A stretch of 64,000 nucleotides of DNA from an uncultured Kordiimonas sp. (GCA_947503625.1 CANNEK010000001.1:1234152-1298151); one strand, 5' to 3'. Shown: positions 9,640 to 21,499, counted from the stretch's first letter. Program-made: numbers and translations. The notes: generated by a model not told the origin, from the letters alone.

Positions 9640-10863
9640 TTGCAACCACAGGGCCTCCATACGGCCGGACTGAAACGCCTTATTGGTTTGGGTGCGTTGT
9701 TGGGCCTTATTCTTTCAGCCACGGCAAGCGCACAGGATAGCCCCACTGACGCCAAGGAAAAACTGAAAGAACTGGAAGCAGAGATTGCTGCCGGCCAACG
9801 CCAACAGGATATTCTGCGACGGCAGTCTGCCCGGGCCCGTTCTGCGGCAGAGGAACTGTCTGCCCAGCTTATCGATAGCGCCCGCGAAATACAGGTGGCG
9901 GAAGGCAATGTGTCCCGCGTGGAAACCCGCATTACCGACCTTGAAGCCGAAATGGTACAAAAGAGAAGCGACCTGCTGGCGAACAATGATAATATTGTCG
10001 AACTGATTGCGGCCATAGAGCGTCTGTCCAAACGGCCTGCTGTGCTGGCGCTACTGAAGCCTGACGACGCGCTGACGACGGCAAGATCCACCAGCCTGAT
10101 GGCGTCACTGGTACCCATGATTGACGAACGGGCTGCAAGCCTGAAAACCGACCTTACCCTACTCGCCAACATTCAAACTGAACTTTCGGACGAACGCTTC
10201 AAACTCAAGGAAGGTCTGGAAAAACTGACCGCAAACCAGCAACAGCTGGCTTCACTGATTGAAAGGCGGCGTACCGAGGCAGGGCAGGCATCGCAGCGCG
10301 CGCAAAACCTGGACCGGGAGCTCAGAGCCTTTAGTGAAGAAGCAAGCTCCTTGAGGGATTTGATCGCGAAACTGGAACAACAGGCCGCAAACAGACGGTC
10401 ACTGGCAAACCGCCGTGATAGACCGGCAACAGTTGAAAGACCGTTTAGCAGCCTTGGTAAAGCGCTGGGCGAACTGAAGGGGCAACTGCCCTATCCGGCG
10501 ATTGGGCCGATTGTTCAGCGTTTTGGTGCCCGTGACGGTATTGGCAAAACAAAGGGAATTCGCATTCGTGCACGCGGCAACGCACAGGTTATATCGCCTT
10601 ATGACGGCAGCGTTGTTTATGCGGGCCCGTTTCGGGATTACGGTCTTTTGTTGATAATTGACCACGGAGATGGTTACCATAGTCTGTTGGCGGGCTTTGA
10701 CACGTTGCAAAGCACCGTAGGCCAGTGGGTTTTGATGGGGGAACCTGTGGGCACAATGCCAACAAGTGGCGACAGTGGCGATCTCTATCTGGAACTCAGG
10801 CGCGGAGGAGAGCCGATAAACCCGTTGCCATGGCTGCAGCGCCAAAGCGCAAGCGCCCGGTAA
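9640..10863 (+). CDS. EnvC-like murein hydrolase activator (degenerate M23 domain)
   Basis: Exported protein of 407 residues: signal peptide ending near SATASAQ (about 31), long coiled coil (about 35-265) and a C-terminal LytM/M23 domain (about 285-400). The M23 metal ligands look lost: the GIRIRARGNAQ segment lacks the His and Asp seen in active LytM enzymes, and the last motif reads DLYLELRRGG instead of LHFE. The ending GEPINPLPWL resembles E. coli EnvC, which is likewise inactive and works by activating amidases at the septum. Start is a TTG, 4 bases after gpmI. Followed by ctpA and a YibQ-like gene, the usual envelope trio. Confidence 0.88.
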   Translation: MQPQGLHTAGLKRLIGLGALLGLILSATASAQDSPTDAKEKLKELEAEIAAGQRQQDILRRQSARARSAAEELSAQLIDSAREIQVAEGNVSRVETRITDLEAEMVQKRSDLLANNDNIVELIAAIERLSKRPAVLALLKPDDALTTARSTSLMASLVPMIDERAASLKTDLTLLANIQTELSDERFKLKEGLEKLTANQQQLASLIERRRTEAGQASQRAQNLDRELRAFSEEASSLRDLIAKLEQQAANRRSLANRRDRPATVERPFSSLGKALGELKGQLPYPAIGPIVQRFGARDGIGKTKGIRIRARGNAQVISPYDGSVVYAGPFRDYGLLLIIDHGDGYHSLLAGFDTLQSTVGQWVLMGEPVGTMPTSGDSGDLYLELRRGGEPINPLPWLQRQSASAR

Positions 10864-10935
10864 GGGCGTTGCGCGTCAAATGCCTGATTTTCTGTCAGGT
10901 CTGATGGCAAACGATGGATGTGTTTGGAGTGAATA

Positions 10936-12285
10936 ATGAAAGGTATCAACATGCGTAAACTGGTTGCAGGTGCTCTGACAGCACTGATGGTTACTTTGCC
11001 CACACAGGCGGACAACCGCGACGAACAAACCCTGTATGAGCAGCTTGACCTGATGACAGGTGTAATCGAGCAAGTGCGCAATTTATATGTTGATGAAGTA
11101 GACGAAAAAGCCCTGATTGAGGCAGCAATTCAGGGAATGCTGAAGTCACTGGACCCTCATTCCACATACCTGAACCCTGATGTTTATCAACAGGTTAGAG
11201 TTCAGATGCAAGGCGAGTACGGCGGCCTGGGCATTGAAGTTCAGATGGAAAACGGCGTGGTGAAAGTTGTGTCCCCGATTGACGAAACACCTGCCGCGAT
11301 TGCCGGTATTCAGGGCGGCGATTTGATCACGCACATTGATGGTCAGCCCGTTATTGGCAAGACCCTGACAGAAGCTGTGAAACAGATGCGCGGGCCTATC
11401 GGTTCAGCGATCAGCATCACCGTTATCCGCGAAGAAGAACCGGCACCGTTCGAGGTTGAGATCGTTCGCGAAAAAATACTCGTGCGCTCGGTGAGACACC
11501 GTATCGAAGAAGAAACCATCGGCTACATCCGGGTCACCACTTTCAACATGCAGTCCGGCAAGGGCGTTGAAGATGCCATTACAGACATCCTTGCAGACAT
11601 CGGTGATGATCTGGACGGCGTGGTTCTGGACTTGCGCAACAATCCTGGCGGATTGCTTGATGAAGCGATTCGCATTTCCGATGCATTTCTTGACCGGGGT
11701 GAGATTGTCTCGACACGCGGACGCATCCGGGACAACAACAGCCGCTGGTATGCAACAACCGGCGACATGCTTGACGGCATTCCGGTTGTAGTACTTGTAA
11801 ACGCCTATTCCGCGTCAGCGTCCGAGATCGTCGCTGGCGCACTGCAGGACCACCGTCGTGCAGTCGTGCTCGGGGATCGCACATTTGGCAAAGGCACAGT
11901 GCAAAGTGAGATCCGCCTTGGTCGTGCCGGCAATCAGGCTATCCGCCTGACAACGGCGCGGTATTTCACGCCAAGCGGTACATCCATTCAGGAACGCGGT
12001 GTAGAGCCGGATATCGAAGTATTGTTCCCGAACCAGCGCAGGGCAAAACTGCGCCGGGAAGCAGATTTGCAAGGCCATATTACCAATGACCAGATCAGCC
12101 AGGACCGCGCAGGCGAGTATGATGATCCACTTCCGGAGGAAGAGTTGGTTGAAGCTGTAGAGGAAACGGATCCTCAAACGCCGCCTGCAGACATTCAACT
12201 GCGCTACGCGATCAAATTGCTGAAGAACATGTCGAGCCTGCCACAGTCCCAGGTCGCGGAGCTGCAGCAACCTGTCAGTCGCTAG
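10936..12285 (+). CDS. ctpA: S41 C-terminal processing protease
   Basis: Periplasmic carboxy-terminal processing protease of 449 residues. A signal peptide (about 1-25, ending TLPTQADN) precedes a conserved helical segment, a PDZ domain (about 95-175; GGLGIEVQMENGVVKVVSPI) and the S41 core. The catalytic pair is visible as Ser294 in NAYSASASEI and Lys319 in DRTFGKGTVQ, spaced by 25 as in Prc/CtpA. The tail (about 370-449) is acidic and variable. GGAG lies 6 bases before the ATG. Encoded between an EnvC-like activator and a YibQ-like protein, it probably turns over envelope proteins or cell-wall enzymes. Confidence 0.95.
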   Translation: MKGINMRKLVAGALTALMVTLPTQADNRDEQTLYEQLDLMTGVIEQVRNLYVDEVDEKALIEAAIQGMLKSLDPHSTYLNPDVYQQVRVQMQGEYGGLGIEVQMENGVVKVVSPIDETPAAIAGIQGGDLITHIDGQPVIGKTLTEAVKQMRGPIGSAISITVIREEEPAPFEVEIVREKILVRSVRHRIEEETIGYIRVTTFNMQSGKGVEDAITDILADIGDDLDGVVLDLRNNPGGLLDEAIRISDAFLDRGEIVSTRGRIRDNNSRWYATTGDMLDGIPVVVLVNAYSASASEIVAGALQDHRRAVVLGDRTFGKGTVQSEIRLGRAGNQAIRLTTARYFTPSGTSIQERGVEPDIEVLFPNQRRAKLRREADLQGHITNDQISQDRAGEYDDPLPEEELVEAVEETDPQTPPADIQLRYAIKLLKNMSSLPQSQVAELQQPVSR

Positions 12286-12391
12286 CGGGCACCAACTGAA
12301 ACGCATGCTTGTCGAGCTTGTTGATTGAATCTTAACAACTTTGCGCGTATTTTTCGGTCAATCACGTATCGTTGACGAGAGTTGAGTCCGT

Positions 12392-13378
12392 ATGCCAACC
12401 AGTTTCAGATCACTTGCCATAGCCTGGGCCGCGACCCTTCTTGTGGTTTTTGGTGGCATTTCCCTGCTCGAAGCTACCTATGACCCTGAAGCTATTGATC
12501 CGGTAGCAACCGAAGTTGATGCGGCGGCGGTAGATGCCGGCCCGGTCGAACCCGTGTTCCGGCCCATACCGGTTCAGGCAATGCCTGAGTTGCTGGAGAT
12601 GACCGATCAGGGGCCACTTCCCACCATCGCCGCAGACGGTGCGCGGCCGTTTGAGACCTATTCGGCTACTCCTGTTCAAGCTCCCGGGCTCGCAAAAATT
12701 GCGATCGTCGTGACCGATATGGGGAAAATTTCCCGTGTCACACGCCGGGCGCTGGCTGACCTGCCCGAGCATGTTACGTTTGCGTTCTCGCCGTTCGGCC
12801 AGGGCATTAACGGTTGGGCAGAACAAGCGCGGCGCGCGAACCACGAAACCATGCTGATGATACCGATGGAACCGGCGAATTATCCGCAGGACGACCCTGG
12901 TGTGCTGACCCTGCTAGTGACCCATACGCCAGAGCAAAACAATAAATGGCTACGCGAATCCATGTCGAAGCTGACGGGTTATACCGGTGTTGTGACCCAC
13001 AAAGGGTCTCGCTTCACCGCAGCTGTTGAGAGCATGCGACCGGTGATGCGGGAACTGGCAAACAGAGGGCTCATGTATGTTGATAGCCAGTCGACCCAAT
13101 ATTCGGTTGGCCCGTCGCTGGCCCGGGATATGGGCGTGCCCGTAGCGGTGAACAGCAGACTTGGTTTTATTGACGAAGAACTGTCCGCGGCCGTTATCAG
13201 CGAGCGATTGGATGAGCTCGTGAAAGTCGCTCAGCGTGATGGATATGCTGTTGGCATTGCCCGCCCACTTCCTGTTTCGATGGACTCGATCAAAATCTGG
13301 GCTGCAGGCCTCGAAAGCCGGGGCGCTGTGCTGGTGCCCATGTCCCAGGTCGCCAACCAGCAACCTACAACCCCCTGA
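12392..13378 (+). CDS. YibQ-like divergent polysaccharide deacetylase
   Basis: 328-residue protein with an N-terminal membrane anchor (about 5-25), a proline- and acid-rich linker and a divergent polysaccharide-deacetylase domain (about 105-320; IAIVVTDMGKISRVTRRAL, VTFAFSPFGQGINGWAEQAR, HETMLMIPMEP, GVVTHKGSRFTA, YVDSQSTQ, VAVNSRLGFIDEE). This family (YibQ/DUF610) is usually encoded beside EnvC and CtpA proteins, as here. Note MGKIS where many members keep DDxG: the usual Asp pair is partly changed (VTDMG), so catalysis is uncertain. Its stop overlaps the start of rppH (TGATG). Confidence 0.88.
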   Translation: MPTSFRSLAIAWAATLLVVFGGISLLEATYDPEAIDPVATEVDAAAVDAGPVEPVFRPIPVQAMPELLEMTDQGPLPTIAADGARPFETYSATPVQAPGLAKIAIVVTDMGKISRVTRRALADLPEHVTFAFSPFGQGINGWAEQARRANHETMLMIPMEPANYPQDDPGVLTLLVTHTPEQNNKWLRESMSKLTGYTGVVTHKGSRFTAAVESMRPVMRELANRGLMYVDSQSTQYSVGPSLARDMGVPVAVNSRLGFIDEELSAAVISERLDELVKVAQRDGYAVGIARPLPVSMDSIKIWAAGLESRGAVLVPMSQVANQQPTTP

Positions 13379-13845
13379 TGACTGAAACGGGTTCAATCCT
13401 GCCGTATCGCCCCTGTGTCGGCGTGATGCTAGTGAACAGCCAGGACCTAATATTCGTTGGTGAACGGGTCGATACACCCGGTGCGTGGCAAATGCCACAA
13501 GGTGGCATCGACAAGGGTGAAGAGCCGCGCAATGCTGCTCTCCGTGAACTGGAGGAAGAAATCGGTGTTTCTGCAGGCGATATAGAGATCATCAGCCAGA
13601 CTGCCGACTGGGTCACCTATGACCTTCCCCCGCATCTACTCGGCAAGGCCTGGGGTGGTAAATACGCGGGACAAAAGCAGCTTTGGTTTAAAATGCGCTT
13701 GCTTGCTGATGATGCAGTGATCAATCTTGATACCAAGCATCCGGAATTTGGCCGCTGGAAATGGTCATCGCCCGGCACGGTCCTCGACGAAATCGTTGAT
13801 TTCAAACGCAGCGTTTACCAACAGATAGTCCGGGACATCTATTAA
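13378..13845 (+). CDS. rppH: RNA pyrophosphohydrolase
   Basis: Nudix hydrolase that removes pyrophosphate from 5'-triphosphate RNA ends and so starts mRNA decay. 155 residues. The Nudix box is complete (GGIDKGEEPRNAALRELEEE followed by IGV, about residues 41-63). Also typical are YRPCVGVMLVN at the start, WVTYDLPPHLLGKAWGGKY and the AGQKQLWFKMRL segment. The ATG overlaps the stop codon of the preceding gene, so translational coupling is likely. It converges with the atp operon. Confidence 0.94.
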   Translation: MTETGSILPYRPCVGVMLVNSQDLIFVGERVDTPGAWQMPQGGIDKGEEPRNAALRELEEEIGVSAGDIEIISQTADWVTYDLPPHLLGKAWGGKYAGQKQLWFKMRLLADDAVINLDTKHPEFGRWKWSSPGTVLDEIVDFKRSVYQQIVRDIY

Positions 13846-13908
13846 ACAAAAAGGCACCACCCAACATCACCGGGCAGCGCTTTTTTAAATCAGTAAAACA
13901 GGGCAGTT

Positions 13909-14313
13909 TTAGGAAACGATTTCCGACAATACCGTCATCCAGGCCAGCTCTTTTTCAGCCGCTGCACGGGCTACATCGTCAGATGCGGCTGCCAGGTCAC
14001 CCTCGACTGCAGAAATTTTTCCGGCCAGATCGCCCGCGTCCACATCGTCAAGATGAATGGTTTCTTCCGCAAGAATTGTCAGGCCCTCAGGGCTGATCTG
14101 CGCAAGACCACCTTTCACGAACAACTGTTCAGGAACAGCGGTTTCCGTCTCGTAAATCTCGACCACACCGGGGCGGATGGTAGACATCATGGGTGCGTGG
14201 GCAGGCATCGCGGCAAAATCGCCGTCAGCACCCGGAACCACCACCATCGCCGCCTCTGCGTCTTTCAAAAGACGCTCAGGCGATACGATCTCAAAATGCA
14301 GAGTTTCTGACAT
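13909..14313 (-). CDS. atpC: F1 ATP synthase epsilon subunit
   Basis: Central-stalk subunit that couples rotation and inhibits ATP hydrolysis. 134 residues: LHFEIVSPERLLKDAEAAMVVVPGADGDFAAMPAHAPM is the N-terminal beta sandwich, followed by a helical C-terminal part (about 88-134) that is alanine-rich and diverged. Last gene of the atpHAGDC cluster, 14 bases after atpD. Confidence 0.95.
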   Translation of the reverse strand: MSETLHFEIVSPERLLKDAEAAMVVVPGADGDFAAMPAHAPMMSTIRPGVVEIYETETAVPEQLFVKGGLAQISPEGLTILAEETIHLDDVDAGDLAGKISAVEGDLAAASDDVARAAAEKELAWMTVLSEIVS

Positions 14314-14327
14314 GATGTCCTCTATCC

Positions 14328-15749
<1,422 letters not shown>

Positions 15750-15772
15750 TTACACTCCTTCGTGTAATGAAC

Positions 15773-16666
15773 TTAGAGCGCTTCCGCGCCCGAAATAATT
15801 TCGATCAATTCTTTAGTAATGTTCGCCTGACGGGTCCTGTTGTAGGTGATCGTCAAGCTGTCAATCATCTCGCCAGCATTCCGCGTGGCGTTATCCATTG
15901 CCGTCATCCGGGCACCTTGCTCGGATGCAGCATTTTCCAGAAGCCCGCGATAGACCTGCACGGCAACATTGCGCGGCAGCAAGTCATCAAGAATTGCTTC
16001 TTCACTAGGCTCATAGTCATAGACAGCCCCTGCAAGCTCGTCTTCAGCATCATTCTCGTTGGCTGCCACGTTAAGCGGTGCCGGAATAAGCTGCTGAGCT
16101 GTGGTAATCTGTACCAAAGCAGACTGAAACTTCGCATAGAACAAAGTTGCTACATCGAATTCGCCGCGATCAAACATGGCAAGAACTTCAGCAGCAATCG
16201 GCTGCGCGTCACCAAACCCGAGTTTCTTGACCGCAGACATATCCTTGAGGTCAATGATCCGGTCTTCAAACTCGCGGCGCAGAACACCGTAGCCTTTTTT
16301 ACCGATGCACAGAATTTTCACTGTTTTGCCATCGGCGATCAGCGACGCTATGTGCGCACGGGCAGCTTTAACAATATTGGTATTAAAACCGCCGCAGAGA
16401 CCACGCTCTGACGTCGCAATAATTACCAACTGAACATCATCCTTGCCGGTACCGGCAAGAAGGGGCGAAGCGCCCGGCTGGTCCTTGACCGCCTGACCAA
16501 GTCCCGTCAGCACCTTTTCCATCCGCTCTGCGTATGGGCGCGCAGCCTCGGCAGCTTCCTGTGCCCGACGCAGTTTCGAAGCCGCAACCATTTTCATGGC
16601 CTTGGTGATCTTCTGCGTCGACTTAACAGAATTGATCCGGACTTTTAGATCTTTAAGGCTTGGCAT
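15773..16666 (-). CDS. atpG: F1 ATP synthase gamma subunit
   Basis: Rotor shaft of F1, 297 residues. The N-terminal helix [20 protein letters not shown] with [17 protein letters not shown] and the C-terminal helix [20 protein letters not shown] with [14 protein letters not shown] are the two conserved coiled-coil strands. The middle segment [19 protein letters not shown] is also typical. Placed between atpA (25 bases) and atpD. Confidence 0.97.
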   Translation of the reverse strand: MPSLKDLKVRINSVKSTQKITKAMKMVAASKLRRAQEAAEAARPYAERMEKVLTGLGQAVKDQPGASPLLAGTGKDDVQLVIIATSERGLCGGFNTNIVKAARAHIASLIADGKTVKILCIGKKGYGVLRREFEDRIIDLKDMSAVKKLGFGDAQPIAAEVLAMFDRGEFDVATLFYAKFQSALVQITTAQQLIPAPLNVAANENDAEDELAGAVYDYEPSEEAILDDLLPRNVAVQVYRGLLENAASEQGARMTAMDNATRNAGEMIDSLTITYNRTRQANITKELIEIISGAEAL

Positions 16667-16691
16667 TGCTCAGCCTCTCCTATCCAGCTTC

Positions 16692-18224
16692 TTAGCTAAA
16701 AGACTTCGCGAAGGCGTCCAAAATCGACTTCAGGTTGGAAGTCGTTTCGTCCGTCAGTTTTGCTTCTTTCCGGATTGTTTCCAGAATGTCAGCATGCTTG
16801 GCTCGAACTTCAGCAAGGAACTGCTCTTCGAAGCGAGTGACATCTGTTGTCGGAATACCGTCCAGATAGCCGTTCACACCTGCGAAAATAGACACAACCT
16901 GCTCTTCAACCGGCAATGGGCTATATTGACCCTGCTTCAGAAGTTCTGTCAGGCGCGCACCACGATTAAGAAGTTTTTGCGTTGCGGCATCAAGGTCAGA
17001 CCCGAACTGGGCAAACGCTTCCATCTCGCGGTACTGGGCAAGTTCAAGCTTGATAGAGCCAGCAACCTGTTTCATCGCCTTGATCTGCGCCGCAGACCCC
17101 ACACGAGAAACCGACAGGCCCACGTTAATCGCCGGACGGATACCTTTATAGAAAAGCTCTGTCTCAAGGAAAATCTGACCATCAGTGATCGAAATCACGT
17201 TGGTCGGAATGTAAGCAGATACGTCACCAGCCTGTGTCTCAATGATCGGCAGTGCGGTCAATGAACCTCCACCCTGCTCGTCAGACATCTTTGCCGCGCG
17301 TTCGAGAAGACGACTGTGCAGGTAGAAAACGTCACCAGGGTAGGCTTCACGTCCTGGAGGGCGACGAAGCAGCAAAGACATCTGGCGATAGGCAACAGCC
17401 TGTTTTGTCAGGTCATCATGAACGATCACAGCGTGCATGCCGTTATCACGGAAATACTCGCCCATTGCAGTACCGGTGTACGGCGCAAGGAACTGAAGCG
17501 GTGCAGGCTCGGAAGCCGTTGCAGCAACAACGATTGAGTATTCAAGCGCACCATTTTCTTCCAGCGACTTAACGATCTGCGCCACAGTTGAGCGCTTCTG
17601 GCCAACCGCAACATAAATGCAGAACAGCTTGCCTTTTTCGTCAGCAGCGGCGTCATTCATGGCCTTCTGGTTAATGAAGGTATCAATTGCGACTGCCGTT
17701 TTACCTGTTTGGCGGTCACCAATGATCAGCTCGCGCTGGCCACGCCCGACAGGGACAAGAGCATCAATCGCCTTGAGGCCTGATTGCATTGGCTCGAAAA
17801 CCGACTGACGCGGGATAATGCCCGGCGCTTTCACTTCCACACGGGAACGGCTCACATCTTCCAGCGGGCCTTTGCCGTCAATCGGGTTACCAAGACCATC
17901 GACAACACGACCAAGCAGGCCTTTACCCACAGGCACGTCAACGATGTCACCGGTACGTTTGACCGTGTCACCTTCTTTAATGCCGCGGTCATCGCCGAAA
18001 ATCACGATACCGACATTGTCGCTTTCGAGGTTCAACGCCATACCTTTGACGCCGCCCGGGAACTCAACCATTTCACCAGCTTGAACCTGGTCAAGGCCAT
18101 ATACACGGGCGATACCATCACCAACAGAGAGAACCGTACCGACTTCAGAAACTTCAGCGTCGGTTCCAAAATTTGCGATCTGATCTTTAAGGATCTTAGA
18201 GATTTCCGCTGCACGGATATCCAT
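16692..18224 (-). CDS. atpA: F1 ATP synthase alpha subunit
   Basis: Non-catalytic nucleotide-binding subunit of F1, 510 residues. [16 protein letters not shown] opens the protein; P-loop [14 protein letters not shown] (about 170), [32 protein letters not shown] and [20 protein letters not shown] follow. Its start codon overlaps the atpH stop by one base (TAATG), indicating translational coupling. Confidence 0.98.
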   Translation of the reverse strand: MDIRAAEISKILKDQIANFGTDAEVSEVGTVLSVGDGIARVYGLDQVQAGEMVEFPGGVKGMALNLESDNVGIVIFGDDRGIKEGDTVKRTGDIVDVPVGKGLLGRVVDGLGNPIDGKGPLEDVSRSRVEVKAPGIIPRQSVFEPMQSGLKAIDALVPVGRGQRELIIGDRQTGKTAVAIDTFINQKAMNDAAADEKGKLFCIYVAVGQKRSTVAQIVKSLEENGALEYSIVVAATASEPAPLQFLAPYTGTAMGEYFRDNGMHAVIVHDDLTKQAVAYRQMSLLLRRPPGREAYPGDVFYLHSRLLERAAKMSDEQGGGSLTALPIIETQAGDVSAYIPTNVISITDGQIFLETELFYKGIRPAINVGLSVSRVGSAAQIKAMKQVAGSIKLELAQYREMEAFAQFGSDLDAATQKLLNRGARLTELLKQGQYSPLPVEEQVVSIFAGVNGYLDGIPTTDVTRFEEQFLAEVRAKHADILETIRKEAKLTDETTSNLKSILDAFAKSFS

Positions 18225-18784
18225 TATTGAACCCCTTTCATAGCGATTGCGAGGTTATCGAGTTTGGTTTTCAAAGAGCTATCGATCATTCGAGAGCCAA
18301 CTTTCACTTTCAGTCCACCGAGCAGGCTTTCGTCGACGTTTTGATCAATCGCAACGTCGCGCCCGATGGCAGACTTCAAATTCTTTTCGAGAGACTTTAT
18401 TTGAGCCGCAGTCAGCTTCGCAGCACTCACCACTTCAGCGCTCACTTCGCCGCGGTGGTTGGCCAGCAGCTGATCAAAAGAACGGATAATGCCGGAAACA
18501 GACATCAAGCGCCGATTCGCAGCCAGCACACCAAGGAACTTAACCGTCAAAGGAGAAAAGCCTGCTTTTTCAGCAACTGCACTGACACCGGCAAGCTGGT
18601 CATCGCGACTTATAACCGGTGATGACACCAGAGTGTTAAAATCGTCGCTATCAGCAAGCATCCCGCTCAGGCCGGCAAAATCAGATTCAACGGCTTGCAA
18701 GGCATTGTTTTCAATGGCCAGATCAAACATCGCCAGCGCATAGCGGCCAGACAAACCAGAAACAATCGCTTTTTGCGAGGTCAC
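18224..18784 (-). CDS. atpH: F1 ATP synthase delta subunit
   Basis: Peripheral-stalk subunit that joins F1 to the b subunits. 186 residues from a GTG at 18784, which has AGGGG nine bases upstream and gives the usual family length and N-terminus ([18 protein letters not shown]). The frame stays open 21 codons further, but that part is not family sequence. The conserved C-terminal segment [20 protein letters not shown] is present. First gene of atpHAGDC; the Fo genes are not in the window, as is usual for alphaproteobacteria. Confidence 0.94.
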   Translation of the reverse strand: MTSQKAIVSGLSGRYALAMFDLAIENNALQAVESDFAGLSGMLADSDDFNTLVSSPVISRDDQLAGVSAVAEKAGFSPLTVKFLGVLAANRRLMSVSGIIRSFDQLLANHRGEVSAEVVSAAKLTAAQIKSLEKNLKSAIGRDVAIDQNVDESLLGGLKVKVGSRMIDSSLKTKLDNLAIAMKGVQ

Positions 18785-19085
18785 GTCAAACGTCCCCTGA
18801 TTAATGACAGAACCTATCGGCTCGACAATGTGAGACGCCTGATACAAGCATTGCTCACGCTCAAATGTTTGGCCGCTTTAACCGGGAGAAAAATATCCTG
18901 ATTTGGCGCTGGCCAGCCCAAATGCGTGCTCCCTCTAGCATAGAGATATGACCCTTGCAAGCCGCCAGATTGAGAGAATCAGATTTCTTTCAGAGATGGG
19001 GCGCCTTTACTGCAAAAAAGCCCGAAAATTGGCGGCTTTCAGCCTGCGGGCAGCGGAAACAATAAAGCGCGGGAAAAAGCAGGGT
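18785..19085. other. Intergenic region upstream of atpH, downstream of priA
   Basis: About 300 bases without a gene. It must hold the atp operon promoter (minus strand), but no convincing -35/-10 pair could be picked by eye. The priA-proximal third contains a likely terminator, listed separately. No small ORF or RNA gene recognised. Confidence 0.5.
19014..19051 (-). terminator. Probable intrinsic terminator of priA
   Basis: Read on the minus strand, GCCCG (19051-19047) pairs with CGGGC (19024-19020), enclosing AGCC/GGCT, and six T follow (19019-19014). It lies 35 bases beyond the priA stop. The outer stem is only 5 bp with an internal loop. Confidence 0.55.
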
Positions 19086-21308
19086 TTAAAGAAAGCTGTG
19101 CGGATCGATATCAATCTTGATTTTCACACCCTTCACAGATTTGGTTTGGCGAACCCACGGCCCAACGACACGCTGCAGGCCCGTGCGCGTGTTGCTGTGA
19201 ACAAGCATCCGCATTCTGTGAAGGCCGCGTACGCGCGCCAGCGGCGCAGGTGCCGGCCCCATGAAGCTGGCACCGTTCACAGCGGGTGCATTGGCGGCAA
19301 GCATACGGCCCTGCTCCATCACAGCAGCCAAATCCGGGCCGGAGAGAATCAGGGAGGCCAACTGACCAAAAGGCGGCATGGTATGGCGCGCGCGCGCGCC
19401 TCGTTCGGCTGCCATGAAGGCGTCACCGTCTCCGGTCAAAAGAGCCTGAACCACCGGGTGTTCGGGCTCGTATGTCTGGAGATACACCGTGCCCGGCTTT
19501 TCGGCGCGACCCGCCCGGCCCGCGACTTGCACCAATTGCTGATAGGTGCGCTCGCCCGCGCGCAGATCACCACCTCGCAGGCCCAGGTCAGCGTCTACAA
19601 CGCCGACCAGCGTCAGATTCGGGAAGTGATAACCCTTGGTGACGATCTGGGTGCCAATCACGATATCCAGATGACCACTGGCAATCTGCTCGACCATTTG
19701 CGCGGTACTGCGCGGATTGGTCATTGTGTCGCTGGTCATGACCGCGATGCGGGCATCGGCAAACTGACTGGAAACTTCTTCAAACAACCGCTCCACCCCT
19801 GGCCCGCAGGCAACGAGACTGTCTTCTGTTTTGCATTCAGGACAGGCTGCAGGCGATGGTCGCATGTAACCGCACTGGTGACATTGAAGCTCTTTCCTGA
19901 AGCGATGCTCTACCAGCCATGCTGTGCAGTTAGGACACTCGATCCGATGCCCGCAAGTTCGACACAGCGTCAAGGGCGCATAACCCCGGCGATTGAGGAA
20001 CAACATCACCTGCTCGCCCGCTGCAATTGTTTCGTTCATGGCAGTAACAAGCGCTGGCGACAACCAACTGCCGGCTGGAGGCGCATCTACTCGCAGGTCT
20101 ACCGCTTTCATTGCCGGCAGAACCGCCGTTCCGAATCGTTCGCGCAGCAAAAGCTTCTCGTACTTGCCGTCGTCGGCATTCACCAGAGTTTCCAGCGAAG
20201 GCGTCGCGCTCGCGAGCACAATCGGGCAGTCTGCAAGCTTCGCGCGCACGATCGCCATATCACGAGCATGATACAGCACCCCCTCTTCCTGCTTGAAAGA
20301 CGGGTCATGTTCTTCGTCCACGGTGATAAACGATAACCGTTTGAAGGGCAAAAACAGCGCCGACCGGGCCCCTACCACAACCCGGGCATCACCAGTTGCA
20401 ACCGCACGCCATGCCCGCCGCCGTGCGGCCATGCCAATGTCGGAGTGCCACACCACAGGCGTTGTCCCAAACCGGGCTTCAAATCTTTTGAGCCACTGCG
20501 AAGTAAGCGCAATTTCAGGCACCAGAACCAGAACCTGCGCCCCTTCCTCCTTCAGCGCCTCGATCAACCCTTCAAAATAGACTTCCGTTTTGCCGGACCC
20601 TGTAATGCCGTCAAGCAGGAAAGGCTTGAAGCCCCCCTGCATTACCTGATCGCGGATTTTTGCAGAGGCCTGTGCCTGCTCGGTGGAAAGCGAAGGACCT
20701 TCTATAGAGAAGTCTGGCGGTGCAAACGACGAATCGACGGATATATCAATCGGGCTAAGCGCACCGATCTTCGCAAGCCCCTGCACCACACCTGCAGAGA
20801 CACCTGCTTTTTCAGCAAGCTGCGGCGCCGTTTGCGGATTGTCTGCGCTCGCCGCGTCCAGCACTGCCTGGCGGGCCGTCGTTATACGCAGTGCTTCCGG
20901 CATCCCGGCCAGTACATAATGCGTTTTAACCGGCACATCACCAAGTGCAGCGGGCACGGACAAGCACATGCGCAATACCGCGCCCTGCGACGACAAGGTG
21001 TAGGCTGCGACCCAGTCTACGAATCGCATTAAATCCTCAGCAAACGGCGGCAACGCAAGAACAGTTTCAACGGGTTTCAGTTTTTCAATCGGCAGTATCT
21101 TACCCTGCCCGGCTTCATTTTTTGGCCATACAACGCCGATCGCAGACCGGCCGGATAGCGGCACACGAACAAGCGTGCCGGGCTGAGGTTCGGGCATATC
21201 ATCAGGCAGGTGGTAATCCAGCGGCCCCTTCAAGGGCAACGGCAGCAGCACCGCCACGCGCTGCGATTCGCCTTTATGGTCGCCAAAATTGAGGGTCGGT
21301 TGCGTCAT
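19086..21308 (-). CDS. priA: Primosomal protein N' (replication restart helicase PriA)
   Basis: 3'-5' DNA helicase that recognises stalled forks and reloads the replisome. 740 residues: N-terminal DNA-binding region (about 1-200), helicase core with Walker A DGITGSGKTEVYFEG (about 238), DEEHD box, motif GSLTALPI-independent LFLNRRGYAPL, then the paired zinc-binding cysteines CRTCGHRIECPNC and CHQCGYMRPSPAACPEC (about 460-500), and motif VIGTQIVTKGYHFPN with QVAGRAGRAEKPG. All key elements are intact. Transcribed toward the atp operon and divergently from fsa. Confidence 0.96.
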   Translation of the reverse strand: MTQPTLNFGDHKGESQRVAVLLPLPLKGPLDYHLPDDMPEPQPGTLVRVPLSGRSAIGVVWPKNEAGQGKILPIEKLKPVETVLALPPFAEDLMRFVDWVAAYTLSSQGAVLRMCLSVPAALGDVPVKTHYVLAGMPEALRITTARQAVLDAASADNPQTAPQLAEKAGVSAGVVQGLAKIGALSPIDISVDSSFAPPDFSIEGPSLSTEQAQASAKIRDQVMQGGFKPFLLDGITGSGKTEVYFEGLIEALKEEGAQVLVLVPEIALTSQWLKRFEARFGTTPVVWHSDIGMAARRRAWRAVATGDARVVVGARSALFLPFKRLSFITVDEEHDPSFKQEEGVLYHARDMAIVRAKLADCPIVLASATPSLETLVNADDGKYEKLLLRERFGTAVLPAMKAVDLRVDAPPAGSWLSPALVTAMNETIAAGEQVMLFLNRRGYAPLTLCRTCGHRIECPNCTAWLVEHRFRKELQCHQCGYMRPSPAACPECKTEDSLVACGPGVERLFEEVSSQFADARIAVMTSDTMTNPRSTAQMVEQIASGHLDIVIGTQIVTKGYHFPNLTLVGVVDADLGLRGGDLRAGERTYQQLVQVAGRAGRAEKPGTVYLQTYEPEHPVVQALLTGDGDAFMAAERGARARHTMPPFGQLASLILSGPDLAAVMEQGRMLAANAPAVNGASFMGPAPAPLARVRGLHRMRMLVHSNTRTGLQRVVGPWVRQTKSVKGVKIKIDIDPHSFL

Positions 21309-21499
21309 TGCGTGAGTTTCTTGTCATGGAACTGGTCGACCACCATAGAAAAGCCAACCCGCAACCGCAATCACCCATAATTCTTGAATTCATGGCGAAT
21401 CTTGGTTAGGCACAGGCAACCCCGGTGGCGCTTTATGCTGCTGCCTCGATTAAACGCTGATCAATGATGCCAGCGCAGCCATAGCCAAGGAGCCAGTCC

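Noticed and set aside
13846-13908. Bidirectional terminator between rppH and atpC
   Set aside because: AAAAAG and CTTTTT tracts flank the gap, but the possible stem between them is short and mismatched, so it was not listed.
15767-16411. 214-codon plus-strand frame opposite atpG
   Set aside because: Antisense to atpG over its length, no family-like sequence; a shadow frame.
18948-20336. 462-codon open frame on the plus strand opposite priA
   Set aside because: It lies fully antisense to the intact, motif-rich priA, has low-complexity His/Arg/Cys-rich sequence and no ribosome site; typical shadow frame of a GC-moderate gene.
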